Shown piece by piece: positions 26,964 to 36,326 of a stretch of DNA of 64,000 nt. The stretch comes from Camelimonas fluminis (GTDB lineage Bacteria > Pseudomonadota > Alphaproteobacteria > Rhizobiales > Beijerinckiaceae), in the NCBI RefSeq assembly GCF_014656355.1, contig NZ_BNCG01000015.1, positions 41,007-105,006 on the forward strand. Direction: 5' to 3'. Position 1 is the stretch's first letter; each line of letters starts with the position of its first letter. Below the pieces are notes generated by a model. That model had not been told where the DNA came from. It was given only the letters and a program-made list of their open reading frames with translations, and searched no databases. The position numbers and the translations under genes are program-made.

Positions 26964-28481
26964 TCAGAAGAAACCGAGCTTCTTCGGGCTGTAGCTCACC
27001 AACATGTTCTTGGTTTGCTGGTAATGGTCGAGCATGCGCAGGTGGTTTTCGCGGCCGAAACCGGATTGCTTGTAGCCGCCGAACGCTGCATGAGCCGGAT
27101 AGGCGTGATAGCAGTTGGTCCAGACCCGCCCAGCCTGAATGGCGCGGCCAAAACGATAGGCGCGCGCGCCGTCACGCGTCCATATGCCAGCCCCGAGGCC
27201 GTAAAGGGTGTCGTTGGCGATTTGCAGCGCCTCCGCGTCATCCTTGAAGGTGGTGACGGACACGACAGGGCCGAAGATCTCCTCCTGGAAAATGCGCATC
27301 CTGTTATGGCCGCGAAACACGGTGGGCTTGACGTAATAGCCGCCGGCCAGATCGCCAGGCAGCACATTGCGTTCCCCCCCAATCAGCAATTCCGCGCCTT
27401 CCTGCCGGCCGATGTCCATGTAGCTCAGGATCTTTTCCAGTTGCTCACTGGACGCCTGGGCGCCAATCATCGTCGCCGGATCCAGCGGGTCGCCCTGCAC
27501 GATGGCCGCGACCCGCTTCAGCGCCCTTTCCATGAACCGGTCGTAGATTTTTTCATGGATCAGCGCGCGGCTCGGGCAGGTGCACACTTCACCCTGATTG
27601 AGCGCAAACAGCACAAAACCCTCGATGGCCTTGTCGAAAAAGTCGTCATCCTCGCCCGTTACGTCGGAGAAGAAGATATTCGGCGACTTTCCGCCGAGTT
27701 CGAGCGTCACCGGAATGAGGTTCTGGCTGGCGTATTGCATGATGAGGCGGCCCGTCGTCGTCTCGCCGGTGAAGGCGATCTTCGCGATGCGGGGGCTTGA
27801 AGCCAGCGGCTTGCCAGCTTCCAGGCCGAATCCATTCACCACATTGACGACGCCATCCGGCAGAAGGTCGGCGATCAGCTCCATCAGGACGAGGATGGAG
27901 GCCGGAGTCTGTTCAGCGGGTTTCACCACCACGCAGTTGCCAGCGGCAAGCGCGGGAGCGAGCTTCCACACCGCCATCAATAGCGGGAAGTTCCACGGAA
28001 TGATCTGGCCGACAACGCCAAGCGGCTCATGGAAATGATAGGCGACCGTATCGTGGTCGATCTCAGAAATTCCGCCCTCCTGCGCGCGGATGGCGCCGGC
28101 GAAATAGCGGAAATGATCAATGGCCAGCGGCAGGTCAGCATAAGTGGTTTCACGGATCGGCTTGCCGTTGTCCCACGTTTCAGCCGCGGCAAGTTGCGGA
28201 AGGTTTTCTTCCATGCGATCGGCGATACGGTTGAGGATCAGAGCGCGTTCGGCCGGGCTTGTTTTTCCCCAGGCGTCCTTCGCCGCATGGGCGGCGTCCA
28301 ACGCAGCTTCCACATCAGCCGCGTCCGAGCGGGCGATCCTGCATAAAACCTGGCCGTTTACCGGAGATGTGTTGTCGAAATAACGGCCCGACTTGGGCTC
28401 AACCCATTTGCCGCCGATAAAGTTCTCGTATTTGCTGGCGAACTGCGGCTTCCTGGTGCGATTGAATTCAATCTTGTTCAT
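26964..28481 (-). CDS. NAD-dependent acetaldehyde/aldehyde dehydrogenase (AcoD/AldB type)
   Basis: A 505-residue aldehyde dehydrogenase. The general base is Glu261 in LELGGKSP, and the nucleophile is Cys300 in [11 protein letters not shown], the motif typical of acetaldehyde dehydrogenases of the AcoD/AldB group. PWNFPLLM lines the cofactor site. Length and both ends match the family. The ATG at 28481 has GGGGAGG upstream; it overlaps the stop codon of a short upstream frame (TGATG), suggesting translational coupling. It heads the metabolic part of the operon with AdhP and DUF779. Together they would convert ethanol to acetate. Confidence 0.94.
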   Translation of the reverse strand: MNKIEFNRTRKPQFASKYENFIGGKWVEPKSGRYFDNTSPVNGQVLCRIARSDAADVEAALDAAHAAKDAWGKTSPAERALILNRIADRMEENLPQLAAAETWDNGKPIRETTYADLPLAIDHFRYFAGAIRAQEGGISEIDHDTVAYHFHEPLGVVGQIIPWNFPLLMAVWKLAPALAAGNCVVVKPAEQTPASILVLMELIADLLPDGVVNVVNGFGLEAGKPLASSPRIAKIAFTGETTTGRLIMQYASQNLIPVTLELGGKSPNIFFSDVTGEDDDFFDKAIEGFVLFALNQGEVCTCPSRALIHEKIYDRFMERALKRVAAIVQGDPLDPATMIGAQASSEQLEKILSYMDIGRQEGAELLIGGERNVLPGDLAGGYYVKPTVFRGHNRMRIFQEEIFGPVVSVTTFKDDAEALQIANDTLYGLGAGIWTRDGARAYRFGRAIQAGRVWTNCYHAYPAHAAFGGYKQSGFGRENHLRMLDHYQQTKNMLVSYSPKKLGFF

Positions 28482-28735
28482 CAAAGCCTCCCCAAATGCT
28501 CCGCTCCCAGAGCCGGTCGATACGGGCCTGGGCCACGACTGGTCATACAGTCGATGCGTTGGCGGGCGGGTTTCAGTGTGGCGGGAGCCAGGCTACGCAG
28601 CACCCCGGCGCCGCCCGCTCCAGCCCTTGGCGGATCCGCGAAGCGCCGCCATGGCTCCACAACAGCAGAGCGGGCGTGGGTTGCGATCGCGGCATGAATT
28701 CGCCGGGCGTGCTCCGCTTCCTGTGGCAAGCCCAT
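28481..28735 (-). pseudogene. N-terminal stump of an AcoR-like sigma-54-dependent activator
   Basis: An 84-codon frame begins at an ATG with GGGAGG five bases upstream. Its start HARRIHAAIATHARSAVVEP, followed by WRRFADP, then [14 protein letters not shown], resembles the N terminus of AcoR-type Fis-family activators (pattern HA..I.......ARS.V..SWRR, then LR.AR.RI). After RID a one-base shift would continue as [12 protein letters not shown], again AcoR-like. The GAF, AAA+ and Fis-HTH domains are missing. The frame ends exactly at the aldehyde dehydrogenase start. AcoR relatives commonly sit beside this operon type, which supports the reading. It could also be a leader peptide coding region in its present form. 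Confidence 0.45.
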
Positions 28736-29008
28736 TATTTCCTCCCGGAAGCAGCCCGCCATATGGGATGATCCCTTAAATTTCAGCGGGTTGCAATTAG
28801 CCTTCCGTTGAAATGGGCGAACGCGACGTTGACCGGATGACCATGGCCGCCAGCATCGGAACAGCCAGCGCTCATGGTCATTTTGCTGTCCATCGCCGCA
28901 AATCCCATTCCCGCGCTCAAGGCCAATTGTCCTTGGAGATGGAGGCGAGTAGCGTCTGAGGCGACGCAGCGTCTCATTTAGGGAGGCTGGCATACATGGA
29001 GGGGTTCC

Positions 29009-29629
29009 GTGGCCGGAGCAGAGCAGAACGACAATGTGTCCTATCAAGAGCGAGAGGCAGTCGCCGTTTTTGATTCAGAGCAGGCGCTGCGGTCTGCAGT
29101 TGACGCCCTGATGCAAATTGGCCTGCGTCAGGACGATCTGAGCCTGCTCGGCGACGTCTCGCTCCTTCACAACCTTGGCAATGTCAAACAGATCGAAGAT
29201 GCGGGGGATGTAAAGCACGCGGCATACGTCTCGTCCGATGAGCGGACGGAAGGCCTCTCGGCCATCGTTGGCGCTCCCGCTTACGTCATTGGGGCCGGCG
29301 CGGCGGCAATTGTCGCCACAGGCGGCGCCGCGCTCATCCCAACCATCGCGGTGACGGCTGGCGGCGCCGCCGTGGGCGGCGCTCTCGGCCTGCTCCTCGC
29401 CCGTGCTTTCGGACGAAAGCACGCCGACCGCGTTGGAAGCCAGATCGCGGCTGGCGGATTGCTATTGTGGGTGCATGCGCCCGATCCAGAAAAGGACGCA
29501 GCCATTATCGCCGCCCTCTCCCGCAACGGCGGCCGTGACGTCCACATTCATGTTGTTGAGCGGAGCTGGGGGCCGGCGGACGCCCCACTGCATGATTTTA
29601 ACCCGGACCCATTGCTTGAGAAGTCGTGA
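29009..29629 (+). CDS. Gly/Ala-rich membrane-associated protein, possibly general-stress 17M-like
   Basis: A 206-residue protein starting at GTG with GGAGGGG upstream. The N-terminal ~45 residues (EAVAVFDSEQALRSAVDALM then RQDDLSLLG) look like the small alpha/beta fold seen in general-stress and heat-induced YflT/17M-like proteins. Residues ~85-135 form a Gly/Ala-rich hydrophobic hairpin (IGAGAAAIVATGGAALIP). The C-terminal part returns to an alpha/beta pattern with VHAPDPEKDAAIIAALSRNG. The arrangement, an interrupted ferredoxin-like domain with a membrane hairpin insert, suggests a membrane-associated stress protein. Function unknown. It is followed by a strong terminator. Confidence 0.7.
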   Translation: MAGAEQNDNVSYQEREAVAVFDSEQALRSAVDALMQIGLRQDDLSLLGDVSLLHNLGNVKQIEDAGDVKHAAYVSSDERTEGLSAIVGAPAYVIGAGAAAIVATGGAALIPTIAVTAGGAAVGGALGLLLARAFGRKHADRVGSQIAAGGLLLWVHAPDPEKDAAIIAALSRNGGRDVHIHVVERSWGPADAPLHDFNPDPLLEKS

Positions 29630-29656
29630 CGCATTTTCGCACGCACTGACGCTCGT

Positions 29657-29691
29657 GAAGCCCGCTGACGCCACCGCCGTCAGCGGGCTTC
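29657..29691 (+). terminator. Strong hairpin terminator
   Basis: Perfect 14-base arms GAAGCCCGCTGACG and CGTCAGCGGGCTTC with a seven-base loop, 28 bases after the preceding stop and followed by CCCC. It lies between convergent genes. Confidence 0.65.
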
Positions 29692-30037
29692 CCCAACAGG
29701 AGCGTGTTGCCATCTGGAAATGGCTTGTTAGATCCGGGCAGATGGGCTTGACGCCCTCGTCTGTCTGACGCCCCGGCTCGTTCTCTCTGCAAGCATCACA
29801 GGGCCGCGCCAGGTTCGCGCAAACCGGCAAGGAGACTTTTCCGGTCCCGCCGGCCTGCAATGAAATCATGAATGGCGACCGCGCCCCGCCCGCCGCGCCC
29901 TTCCCCCTGCCAGTCCCCGGCCAGCCCGCCAGGCGGACTGTCGTCAGCCGCCCGGCGCCCGTGCGTGGATCCCCGTCGGGAAACGCTGACGCGTCCCAGG
30001 CAACACAGGTTTTTCTCGTCCGGCCTGGCGGGATCGC
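29692..30037. other. Intergenic region between convergent genes
   Basis: No recognised gene or motif beyond the hairpin to its left. Confidence 0.5.
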
Positions 30038-31300
30038 TTATCTTTCCGGAGGCTTCCAGTCTGACGGTGGAACAGATCGCCGTTGCAGCCGAATGGCCAG
30101 GCCGATTGCGACGCCGACGCCGATTGCGACGGTCAGATCCGCCACCACGGTCAGCACGAGAGTCAGCAGAAGAAGAAACTGGTCCGCGCGTCGCTCGCGC
30201 AAATAGCCTGGCCAGCGATGCGGCTCGCTCATGTTCCATGCCGTCAGGATCAGCAGGCCTGCGAGCGCTGGCATGGCCAGATAGCCTGCCAGGGGCGCGG
30301 CGACCAACATCACAATCAGGATTGCGCCGGCATGCACGATCCCCGCCACCGGCGTTTTGCCGCCGGCCCGGACGTTGGTGGCGGTCCGGGCGATGGCGCC
30401 GGTCGCAGGCAACCCGCCAAACAGCGCCGACCCGAGGTTAGCGGCTCCCTGGGCAATCAACTCGGCGTTGGACCGATGTTGCCCGGCGATCATCCGGTCA
30501 GCAACCATCGCTGACAACAGGGATTCAACCCCGGCGAGGAAAGCAATGATGCAGGCTGAGGGCAGCAACTCCATCATCCGCGCCAGGGACAAAGCGGGCA
30601 TTTCCGGCATTGGCAGGCTGCGCGGCAGGTCGCCAAAACGGGAATGAATTGTGTCAACCGGCAAGGTGAAGAACGCAACGATCGCTGACGTGACGGCGAC
30701 GGCGACAATCAGGCCAGGCCAGCGCGGAGCCACGCGCCTCAGTCCGACGATCAGGACCATTGTGAGCAACCCGGTGGCCAGCGCCGGAACGTTCAGGCTG
30801 CCTCTTGCGCTCCAGAGGGCCTCCAGCTTGGCGAAGAATTCTGCGGGTGGCTGTGCGATGGACAGACCAAAGAGGTCTTTGAGCTGGCTGGCGGCGATGA
30901 TGGTGGCGATGCCGATGGTGAAGCCATTGATGACCGGCTCGGGCACAAGCTGGATCAATCGTCCGGCGCGCAGAAAGCCCGCGGCGAGCAGAATAACGCC
31001 AGCCATGAACGTCGCCATGATCAGACCGTCATAACCGTGATCTGCGATGACCTTGAAAACGACAACAATAAAAGCCCCCGTCGGCCCGCCAATCTGGACC
31101 CGGCTGCCGCCCAGCAGGGAGATCAGGAATCCGGCGACGATCGCCGTGACAAGTCCTTTGGCCGGATCGGCCCCGGAGGCGATCGCGATGGCGAGGCTTA
31201 GCGGCAGGGCGACCATGGCGACGGTGACGCCCGCGACGAAATCCGCCCAGAACTGTCGCCTGTCATAGGTCTGGAGCGTGGTCAGTATTTTCGGTTTCAT
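30038..31300 (-). CDS. SulP-family anion transporter lacking the STAS domain
   Basis: A 420-residue polytopic protein. The SulP core is clear: DFVAGVTVAMVALPLSLAIA, then GGSRVQIGGPTGAFIVVV, then VEPVINGFTIG-like QLVPEPVINGFTIG, and AGVESLLSAMVADRMIAGQH with GGLPATGAIARTATNVRAG. Members move sulfate, bicarbonate, dicarboxylates or other anions by symport or exchange. Most end in a cytoplasmic STAS domain of ~100 residues; here the protein stops soon after the last membrane segment (IRLQRRSVPPSDWKPPER). I see no STAS-like frame downstream, so it is a natural short form or a truncation. ATG at 31300 chosen; an in-frame start at 31345 lacks a signal. Confidence 0.88.
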   Translation of the reverse strand: MKPKILTTLQTYDRRQFWADFVAGVTVAMVALPLSLAIAIASGADPAKGLVTAIVAGFLISLLGGSRVQIGGPTGAFIVVVFKVIADHGYDGLIMATFMAGVILLAAGFLRAGRLIQLVPEPVINGFTIGIATIIAASQLKDLFGLSIAQPPAEFFAKLEALWSARGSLNVPALATGLLTMVLIVGLRRVAPRWPGLIVAVAVTSAIVAFFTLPVDTIHSRFGDLPRSLPMPEMPALSLARMMELLPSACIIAFLAGVESLLSAMVADRMIAGQHRSNAELIAQGAANLGSALFGGLPATGAIARTATNVRAGGKTPVAGIVHAGAILIVMLVAAPLAGYLAMPALAGLLILTAWNMSEPHRWPGYLRERRADQFLLLLTLVLTVVADLTVAIGVGVAIGLAIRLQRRSVPPSDWKPPER

Positions 31301-31779
31301 GTCCCCCGACGCCCGTCGCGCCAGAGCAGGAGGCCGGTTCGGCATGAAGCCGGTTCCTGCTCATGCATTTCACGTCAACGCGCTTTCGTCGCATGACGCG
31401 ATGTCCGCGCCACGGAAAAACGCCTGCAAACAATCCTATGGGAAAGGCTCCCGCTCCGCCTCATCTTTAACCGGTCCGCTTGTGCTTTCAGCTCGGGAAA
31501 CGCGCGCGGAAGCGGACCAGAACATTGGCCGCCGCGAACCTCGACTCCCCCTCAGCACCCAACGCCAAACCGCTGAAGTTCACATCGCGCGGACCCTGTG
31601 GGCGGATGCCGGCGAACAGCGCACTTGCGGCGCGCCATGAATTCCTTGCTCACGCAATCAATCAAACGCCCCGCCGTCCGTCCTTTCACGGTCAATGCGC
31701 GTTGACATCATCGCCTGGTGAACGCCGCCTCCCTCCTGCTTGCGCCGCCACCCGGTTTGCCAACCTGCCTGGTTCAAAT
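31301..31779. other. Divergent intergenic region
   Basis: About 480 bases between the SulP gene and the rcnR operator. Open frames here have no family resemblance or ribosome binding sites. It should contain the SulP promoter. Confidence 0.5.
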
Positions 31780-31802
31780 ATAGGATACCCCCCTATCTTA
31801 TA
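31780..31802. promoter_or_regulatory. RcnR-type operator with C6 tract
   Basis: GATA, six C residues, TATC (31784-31797) within an AT-rich inverted repeat. RcnR-class operators consist of a G/C tract of about six flanked by short inverted AT-rich repeats, which is what is seen. It ends 18 bases before the proposed GTG start of rcnR. Confidence 0.7.
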
Positions 31803-31819
31803 TGAACACAGGACATGGC

Positions 31820-32098
31820 GTGGCGCACACGATCAGGGACAAAGCCAGGCTGCTGGCGCGCGTGCGCCGGCTGAAAGGACAGGCGGAGGCCGTCGAGCGG
31901 GCGCTGGAGGAAGAGCGCGGCTGCGCCGATGTGCTGATGCTGGTCGCCTCGATGCGCGGCGCCATCAATGGCCTGACCGTTGAATTGATGGAGGACCATA
32001 TCCGCCATCACATCGTAAATCCGGACAATGAACAGGACGCGGCTCGCGCCAGCGGGGCAAAAGAGCTGATCGAAGTCCTTCGGACCTATCTCAAATAA
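31820..32098 (+). CDS. rcnR: Nickel/cobalt-responsive repressor RcnR (CsoR/FrmR superfamily)
   Basis: A 92-residue all-helical repressor starting at GTG with an AGGA upstream. With this start the residues His3, Cys35, His60 and His64 fall exactly at the Ni/Co-binding positions known for RcnR (VAHTIRDK, then ERGCADVL, then MEDHIRHH). FrmR formaldehyde sensors lack the full set, so a metal sensor is favoured. The ATG at 31802 lies inside the operator and would shift the numbering by six residues. In known systems the apo-protein represses by binding the G/C tract, and metal releases it. The next gene, 13 bases downstream, encodes the matching efflux pump. Confidence 0.9.
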   Translation: MAHTIRDKARLLARVRRLKGQAEAVERALEEERGCADVLMLVASMRGAINGLTVELMEDHIRHHIVNPDNEQDAARASGAKELIEVLRTYLK

Positions 32099-32111
32099 GA
32101 AAGCCGGTCCC

Positions 32112-33473
32112 GTGACTTCCTTCACCGATCTCCTCGCGCAGGGCGCGGCCCATGCTTGGCTTTTCATCCCGACCGCCATTCTCCTTGGCGCATTACACGG
32201 TCTTGAGCCGGGGCATTCCAAGACGATGATGGCAGCCTTCATCATCGCCATTCGGGGCACCGTCACGCAGGCGGTGCTGCTTGGTCTTGCGGCGACGCTG
32301 TCACACACGGCGGTGATCTGGATGATCGCACTTGGTGGACAGTATTTCGGTCGGCAATGGGGTGGCGAGGCCAGTGAACCGTATTTCCAGTTCGCGTCGG
32401 CGATCATCATCACCGGCATCGCAATCTGGATGGCATGGCGGACGTGGCGGGAGCAAAACGCCGACAACCATCACCACCACCATGATGAGATCCGGCATGT
32501 CGCAACGCGCGCCGGGTCGCTGACGCTGGAAGTTTTCGAAGACGGCGCGCCGCCGCGCTGGCGCATCCGCGCCGGGCAGGACCAATTGCCGGCGGCGGGC
32601 AGCCTCGGTATTGAAACGGTGCGCGAGGATGGCGCGCGCCAGTCGTTTGCTTTCGTCACGAAGGGCGATTTCCTCGAAAGCGTGGACGAGATCCCCGAAC
32701 CGCACGCCTTCACGGCGCGATTGCGGATTGATGGCGCGGCTGGTCCGGAAATCCATGACATCGTGTTCGAGGAGCATGATCACAGCCACATGAACCCCGG
32801 CGACGGGGACGATGCTCACGCTCGCGCGCACGCGGCGGATATCCGGCGTCGGTTCAGCGGAGGGCCGGTCACCACTGGACAGATCATTCTTTTCGGCCTG
32901 ACGGGCGGCCTGATTCCATGTCCGGCCGCGATCACGGTCCTGTTGCTCTGCATCCAGCTCAAGCAACTCAGCCTCGGTTTCGTGCTGGTTGTCTGCTTCA
33001 GCATCGGACTCGCGCTAACGATGGTGTCGGCGGGTGTTCTTGCGGCGCTTGGCGTCAGGCACGTCTCAAGCCGCTGGTCGGGATTTGGCGCCTTTGCAAG
33101 GCGCATGCCCTATGCGTCCGCGCTCGTGATCGTGCTTGTCGGTCTCTACACCGGCTGGCTCGGCTGGCAGGGGATCCAGCACACGGGCCGGCGGCAGGCA
33201 GCGGCGACAGTCATCATCGGCGCAAACTTCCTGCAGCAGGCTGGCGGCCCCTGTATGAATGGCCGGGATGATATTCGCGGGCAATCATGCCAGAGCTGCG
33301 CGCGGGCGGTTCCCGCAGGAACACGCGCAACTGCTTTGAACCTGGCTGATCGCGGATGCGTCAGCATCCTTGCAAGCTGGCGTCAGAGCATCGGCGCGGC
33401 GCCCGTGCTGGCCGCTTGCCGTAGCGCCTGTAGCGCCAGTCGCAGCACGTCATTGTCGGAGCGGGCTGGATAA
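32112..33473 (+). CDS. rcnA: Nickel/cobalt efflux protein RcnA with abnormal C-terminal tail
   Basis: A 453-residue inner-membrane exporter of the NicO/RcnA family. The first half has HGLEPGHSKTMMAAF and three membrane segments. A cytoplasmic loop begins with a His run (NHHHHHDE), contains a ~110-residue beta-rich insert and ends with further His/Asp clusters (EEHDHSH). The second half has FGLTGGLIPCPAAITVLLL and three further segments. Membrane homology ends at about residue 355 (GLYTGWLGWQGI). The remaining ~95 residues are Cys/Arg/Ser-rich, non-membrane, and run 91 bases into the convergent LysR gene. They look like read-through after loss of the native stop. GTG start follows rcnR directly; the ribosome binding site is weak. 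Confidence 0.87.
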   Translation: MTSFTDLLAQGAAHAWLFIPTAILLGALHGLEPGHSKTMMAAFIIAIRGTVTQAVLLGLAATLSHTAVIWMIALGGQYFGRQWGGEASEPYFQFASAIIITGIAIWMAWRTWREQNADNHHHHHDEIRHVATRAGSLTLEVFEDGAPPRWRIRAGQDQLPAAGSLGIETVREDGARQSFAFVTKGDFLESVDEIPEPHAFTARLRIDGAAGPEIHDIVFEEHDHSHMNPGDGDDAHARAHAADIRRRFSGGPVTTGQIILFGLTGGLIPCPAAITVLLLCIQLKQLSLGFVLVVCFSIGLALTMVSAGVLAALGVRHVSSRWSGFGAFARRMPYASALVIVLVGLYTGWLGWQGIQHTGRRQAAATVIIGANFLQQAGGPCMNGRDDIRGQSCQSCARAVPAGTRATALNLADRGCVSILASWRQSIGAAPVLAACRSACSASRSTSLSERAG

Positions 33474-34240
33474 ATGGCGAAGGCCGAGTGCGAGAATTCC
33501 GGCGCGTTGCTGACGCGGCGCAGCCGTCCTTCGTCGATAAATGGTTGGGCGGCGCCCAGCCGGAAATAACCGCAACCGCCGGCTGTCAACAGATAGGTCA
33601 GCGCCAGCGGCCCGAGGGAGATGGATACCGGCGGCGCGCCAAATTCCGGAAAGGCGGCCTGAAAATTGGCGGCGAAAGCCGCTCCCCAGTCCACCTGCAC
33701 ATACTCGTCGGGCATGAAGGCGCCGCCAGGATCAGTGGTGACCAGCACCAGCTTCTCCTCCTGCAGCAGTTCCGACACCAGATTTGGCCACGCCGGCGGA
33801 TGATAGAGCACCGCCAGATCGAGCGCGCCGTCCTGGACGCGGACGAGCAGGTTTGTCGGGTTGTCGACGTCGGCCCGCAGGGCGATGTCGGGATGTTGCC
33901 GGTGCATCAGCACCAGCCAGTCGGCCAGCAGCGGTCGCCACAGACTTAACTCGCCGCCGATGATGACGCCCTCCCGGCGGCCTGGAGGCAGGGCGACCTG
34001 CTGCCGCGCCCGCTCCCACGCCTGCACCATGACGCGGGCATGCCGCACCAGCCGCTCGCCCGCTGGCGTCAGCCGGGCCCCCGCCTTGTTGCGAACGAAC
34101 AACCGTCGCCCCAGCAAGGCTTCGAGCGTGCGGATGCGGGCGCTAACGGCCGTCTGGGTGATGTGCAGGCTGTCGGCTGCGGCAATGAAGCTGCCGCTAC
34201 GGGCAATCTCAAGGAATGTGCGGGCTTGCTGAACGTCCAT
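33383..34240 (-). CDS. LysR-family regulator (CysB-like by context)
   Basis: A 285-residue LysR regulator. The N-terminal winged helix reads TFLEIARSGSFIAAADSLHI, then TQTAVSARIRTLEALLGRRL, a textbook LysR pattern (residues ~6-45). The periplasmic-binding-protein-like effector domain follows. The ATG at 34240 puts the HTH at the usual position. It is divergent from cysJ-cysI with 162 bases between, containing a LysR-sized inverted repeat, so control of sulfite reduction by a sulfur metabolite such as O-acetylserine or sulfide is likely (inference). Its 3' end overlaps the aberrant tail of rcnA on the other strand by 91 bases. Confidence 0.9.
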   Translation of the reverse strand: MDVQQARTFLEIARSGSFIAAADSLHITQTAVSARIRTLEALLGRRLFVRNKAGARLTPAGERLVRHARVMVQAWERARQQVALPPGRREGVIIGGELSLWRPLLADWLVLMHRQHPDIALRADVDNPTNLLVRVQDGALDLAVLYHPPAWPNLVSELLQEEKLVLVTTDPGGAFMPDEYVQVDWGAAFAANFQAAFPEFGAPPVSISLGPLALTYLLTAGGCGYFRLGAAQPFIDEGRLRRVSNAPEFSHSAFAIYPARSDNDVLRLALQALRQAASTGAAPML

Positions 34241-34324
34241 GACGTTCACATTAAAATCTTTGCATTTAAACGCAATCAAATGAATTTGTGACGCGCAATT
34301 CAAAATGCCAATCTGACGGTGGAA

Positions 34325-34346
34325 TTGAAATAAATAGCAATTTCAA
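34325..34346. promoter_or_regulatory. Inverted repeat TTGAAAT-N8-ATTTCAA, candidate LysR site
   Basis: Perfect seven-base arms with an eight-base AT-rich spacer, about 57 bases before cysJ. It contains the T-N11-A style half-site symmetry typical of LysR targets. A second weaker repeat, TTGC and GCAA arms, lies near 34259. Confidence 0.5.
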
Positions 34347-34402
34347 ACGTAAATAGCGGGCGACCCTGAAACGGACCGCCGCTCGCGGGGCGCCAGGAAG
34401 CC

Positions 34403-36316
34403 ATGGGCATATCGGAATTTCGCAAACCGGCCGCATCTCCCAGCGGGGTTGATGTCGCCGCGCGTGAAGGGACCACCTCACCTCAACAGGACGGAGCCGC
34501 ATTCGGCGCCAGTCTGGTCGCCTTCGGTTCGGGCCTTTCGGCCGGGCAATGGGACCAGCTCCGGCAGCTGGCGCAATCGCTGGACGACAGACAACTGCTC
34601 TGGGCCAGCGGCTTTCTCGCCGGCGTCGGGCACCAGCGCAGCGCCTCCGGCCTCCAGCCGGCAAGCCCCCCGGTCGCCGCCGCGACGGCCCCGGCGCGTG
34701 GCCTCACCGTGCTTTACGGCAGCGAGACCGGCAACAGCGCCGCGCTGGCCGCCGATCTGGCGGGCAAATTCGCCGCCAGCGGCCGCGAGGCCCAGGTCGC
34801 CGACATGGCGGCCTACAAAACGCGTGGGTTGAAGGACGAACAGGACCTGCTGTTCATCGTCTCCACCCACGGCGAGGGCGATCCTCCGGCCTCGGCCGCC
34901 GGCTTCTTCGAATTCGTCGAAGGACGTCGCGCGCCCCGTCTCGCGGACGTTCGTTATGCGGTTCTGGCGCTGGGCGATTCCTCTTATGAGTTCTTTTGCG
35001 GCGCCGGCCGGCGACTGGACTCGCGACTGGAGGAGCTGGGCGCCGCGCGGCTGCGCGAACGCGTGGACTGCGACATCGACTATGATGAACCGGCGGCGGC
35101 CTGGATGGCGGAAATTGTCGCCCGCTTTGCCCCAGCGGACGAAGGCCAGGCTGTCGGCTCCACTTCGCGCCCTGAGCCCGCCGGCGTCCCTGTCAGCGCC
35201 TTCGACAAGCGCAACCCGTTTCGCGCGGCGGTGATCGACAACATCGTCCTGACTGGTCGTGGCTCCAGCAAGGAGATCCGCCATCTGGAGCTGTCGCTTG
35301 ATGGGTCCGGGCTGGTCTACGAACCTGGCGACGCGCTCGGTCTGACGCCGCGCAACGACCCGGATCTGATCACCGCTGTTCTGCAGGCCATTGACCTGTC
35401 GCCCGACGCCGAGGTGCAATTGCGCGGCGGCGCCATCCCCTTGGGCGAGGCCTTGCGCGACCGGCTGGAAATCACCACGGCGACGCCACGCTTTCTTGAG
35501 CACTGGACCGCGCTGTCCCAGGCGGACGACCTCGCGCGGCTGGCGCGCCCGGACGCCTCGGACGCCCGCGGCGCGTTGCTGCGCGGCAATCATGTGCTTG
35601 ATCTGCTGCGCGCCTATCCGGTCCGTGGCGTCGACGCCCAGGCGTTTGTCGCCGGCCTGCGGCCATTGCAGCCGCGGCTGTATTCGATCGCATCCAGTCT
35701 GGCCTTTGCTCCCGATGAAGCCCATCTGGCCATCCGCACGGTCCGCTATCAACTCAACGGCGTTGATCGCGCCGGCGTGGCCTCCGGTCATGTGGCCGAA
35801 CGCTGCCCCGACGGCGCCGCGCTGGGGGTTTATGTCCAGCCAAACCCGCATTTCCGTCTGCCAGGCGATGACGTCCCCATCATCATGATCGGCGCCGGCA
35901 CGGGCGTAGCCCCCTACCGGGCGTTCATGCAGGAGCGTGAGGCGCGCGGCGCGGGCGGGCCGTCATGGCTGTTCTTCGGCGATCGCAACTTCGACAGCGA
36001 CTTCCTTTACCAGACCGAATGGCAGGGGTACCTGCGCGACGGCGTCCTGTCGCGGATGAACGTCGCCTTCTCCCGCGATGGCGCGACAAAAACCTATGTC
36101 CAGCATCGTCTGGCGGAGCACGGCCGGGATGTTTTCGACTGGCTGGAGAATGGCGCGCATCTTTATGTCTGCGGCGACGCCAGCCGCCTTGCCCCCGACG
36201 TGCAGGCGACCCTGCTCGGTATTGTGCAGCAGCATGGCGGCAAGGGCGTCGCCGCGGCGCATGACTACCTCGCCGCCCTGCAGGCCAGCCACCGTTACCA
36301 GATCGATGTCTACTGA
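34403..36316 (+). CDS. cysJ: Assimilatory sulfite reductase flavoprotein subunit CysJ
   Basis: A 637-residue diflavin reductase that passes electrons from NADPH via FAD and FMN to the sulfite reductase hemoprotein. After an N-terminal ~100 residues resembling the CysJ leader ([20 protein letters not shown]) comes the flavodoxin domain: [11 protein letters not shown] at ~104, [23 protein letters not shown]. The FAD-binding RLYSIASS is at ~424, the NADP site [12 protein letters not shown] at ~497, [18 protein letters not shown] follows, and the C terminus RYQIDVY matches CysJ (RYQRDVY in E. coli). It is followed immediately by cysI. Confidence 0.95.
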   Translation: MGISEFRKPAASPSGVDVAAREGTTSPQQDGAAFGASLVAFGSGLSAGQWDQLRQLAQSLDDRQLLWASGFLAGVGHQRSASGLQPASPPVAAATAPARGLTVLYGSETGNSAALAADLAGKFAASGREAQVADMAAYKTRGLKDEQDLLFIVSTHGEGDPPASAAGFFEFVEGRRAPRLADVRYAVLALGDSSYEFFCGAGRRLDSRLEELGAARLRERVDCDIDYDEPAAAWMAEIVARFAPADEGQAVGSTSRPEPAGVPVSAFDKRNPFRAAVIDNIVLTGRGSSKEIRHLELSLDGSGLVYEPGDALGLTPRNDPDLITAVLQAIDLSPDAEVQLRGGAIPLGEALRDRLEITTATPRFLEHWTALSQADDLARLARPDASDARGALLRGNHVLDLLRAYPVRGVDAQAFVAGLRPLQPRLYSIASSLAFAPDEAHLAIRTVRYQLNGVDRAGVASGHVAERCPDGAALGVYVQPNPHFRLPGDDVPIIMIGAGTGVAPYRAFMQEREARGAGGPSWLFFGDRNFDSDFLYQTEWQGYLRDGVLSRMNVAFSRDGATKTYVQHRLAEHGRDVFDWLENGAHLYVCGDASRLAPDVQATLLGIVQQHGGKGVAAAHDYLAALQASHRYQIDVY

Positions 36317-36326
36317 AAGCACAGTC

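Noticed and set aside
25612..26994. 460-codon plus-strand frame opposite adhP/DUF779
   Set aside because: adhP has complete zinc ligands and a strong ribosome binding site on the other strand.
31802..31819. ATG start for rcnR six codons upstream
   Set aside because: It sits inside the operator and would displace the His3/Cys35/His60/His64 spacing.
36078..36326. N-terminal extension of CysI into cysJ
   Set aside because: It lies entirely within the cysJ coding sequence; the CysI N terminus fits the ATG at 36327.
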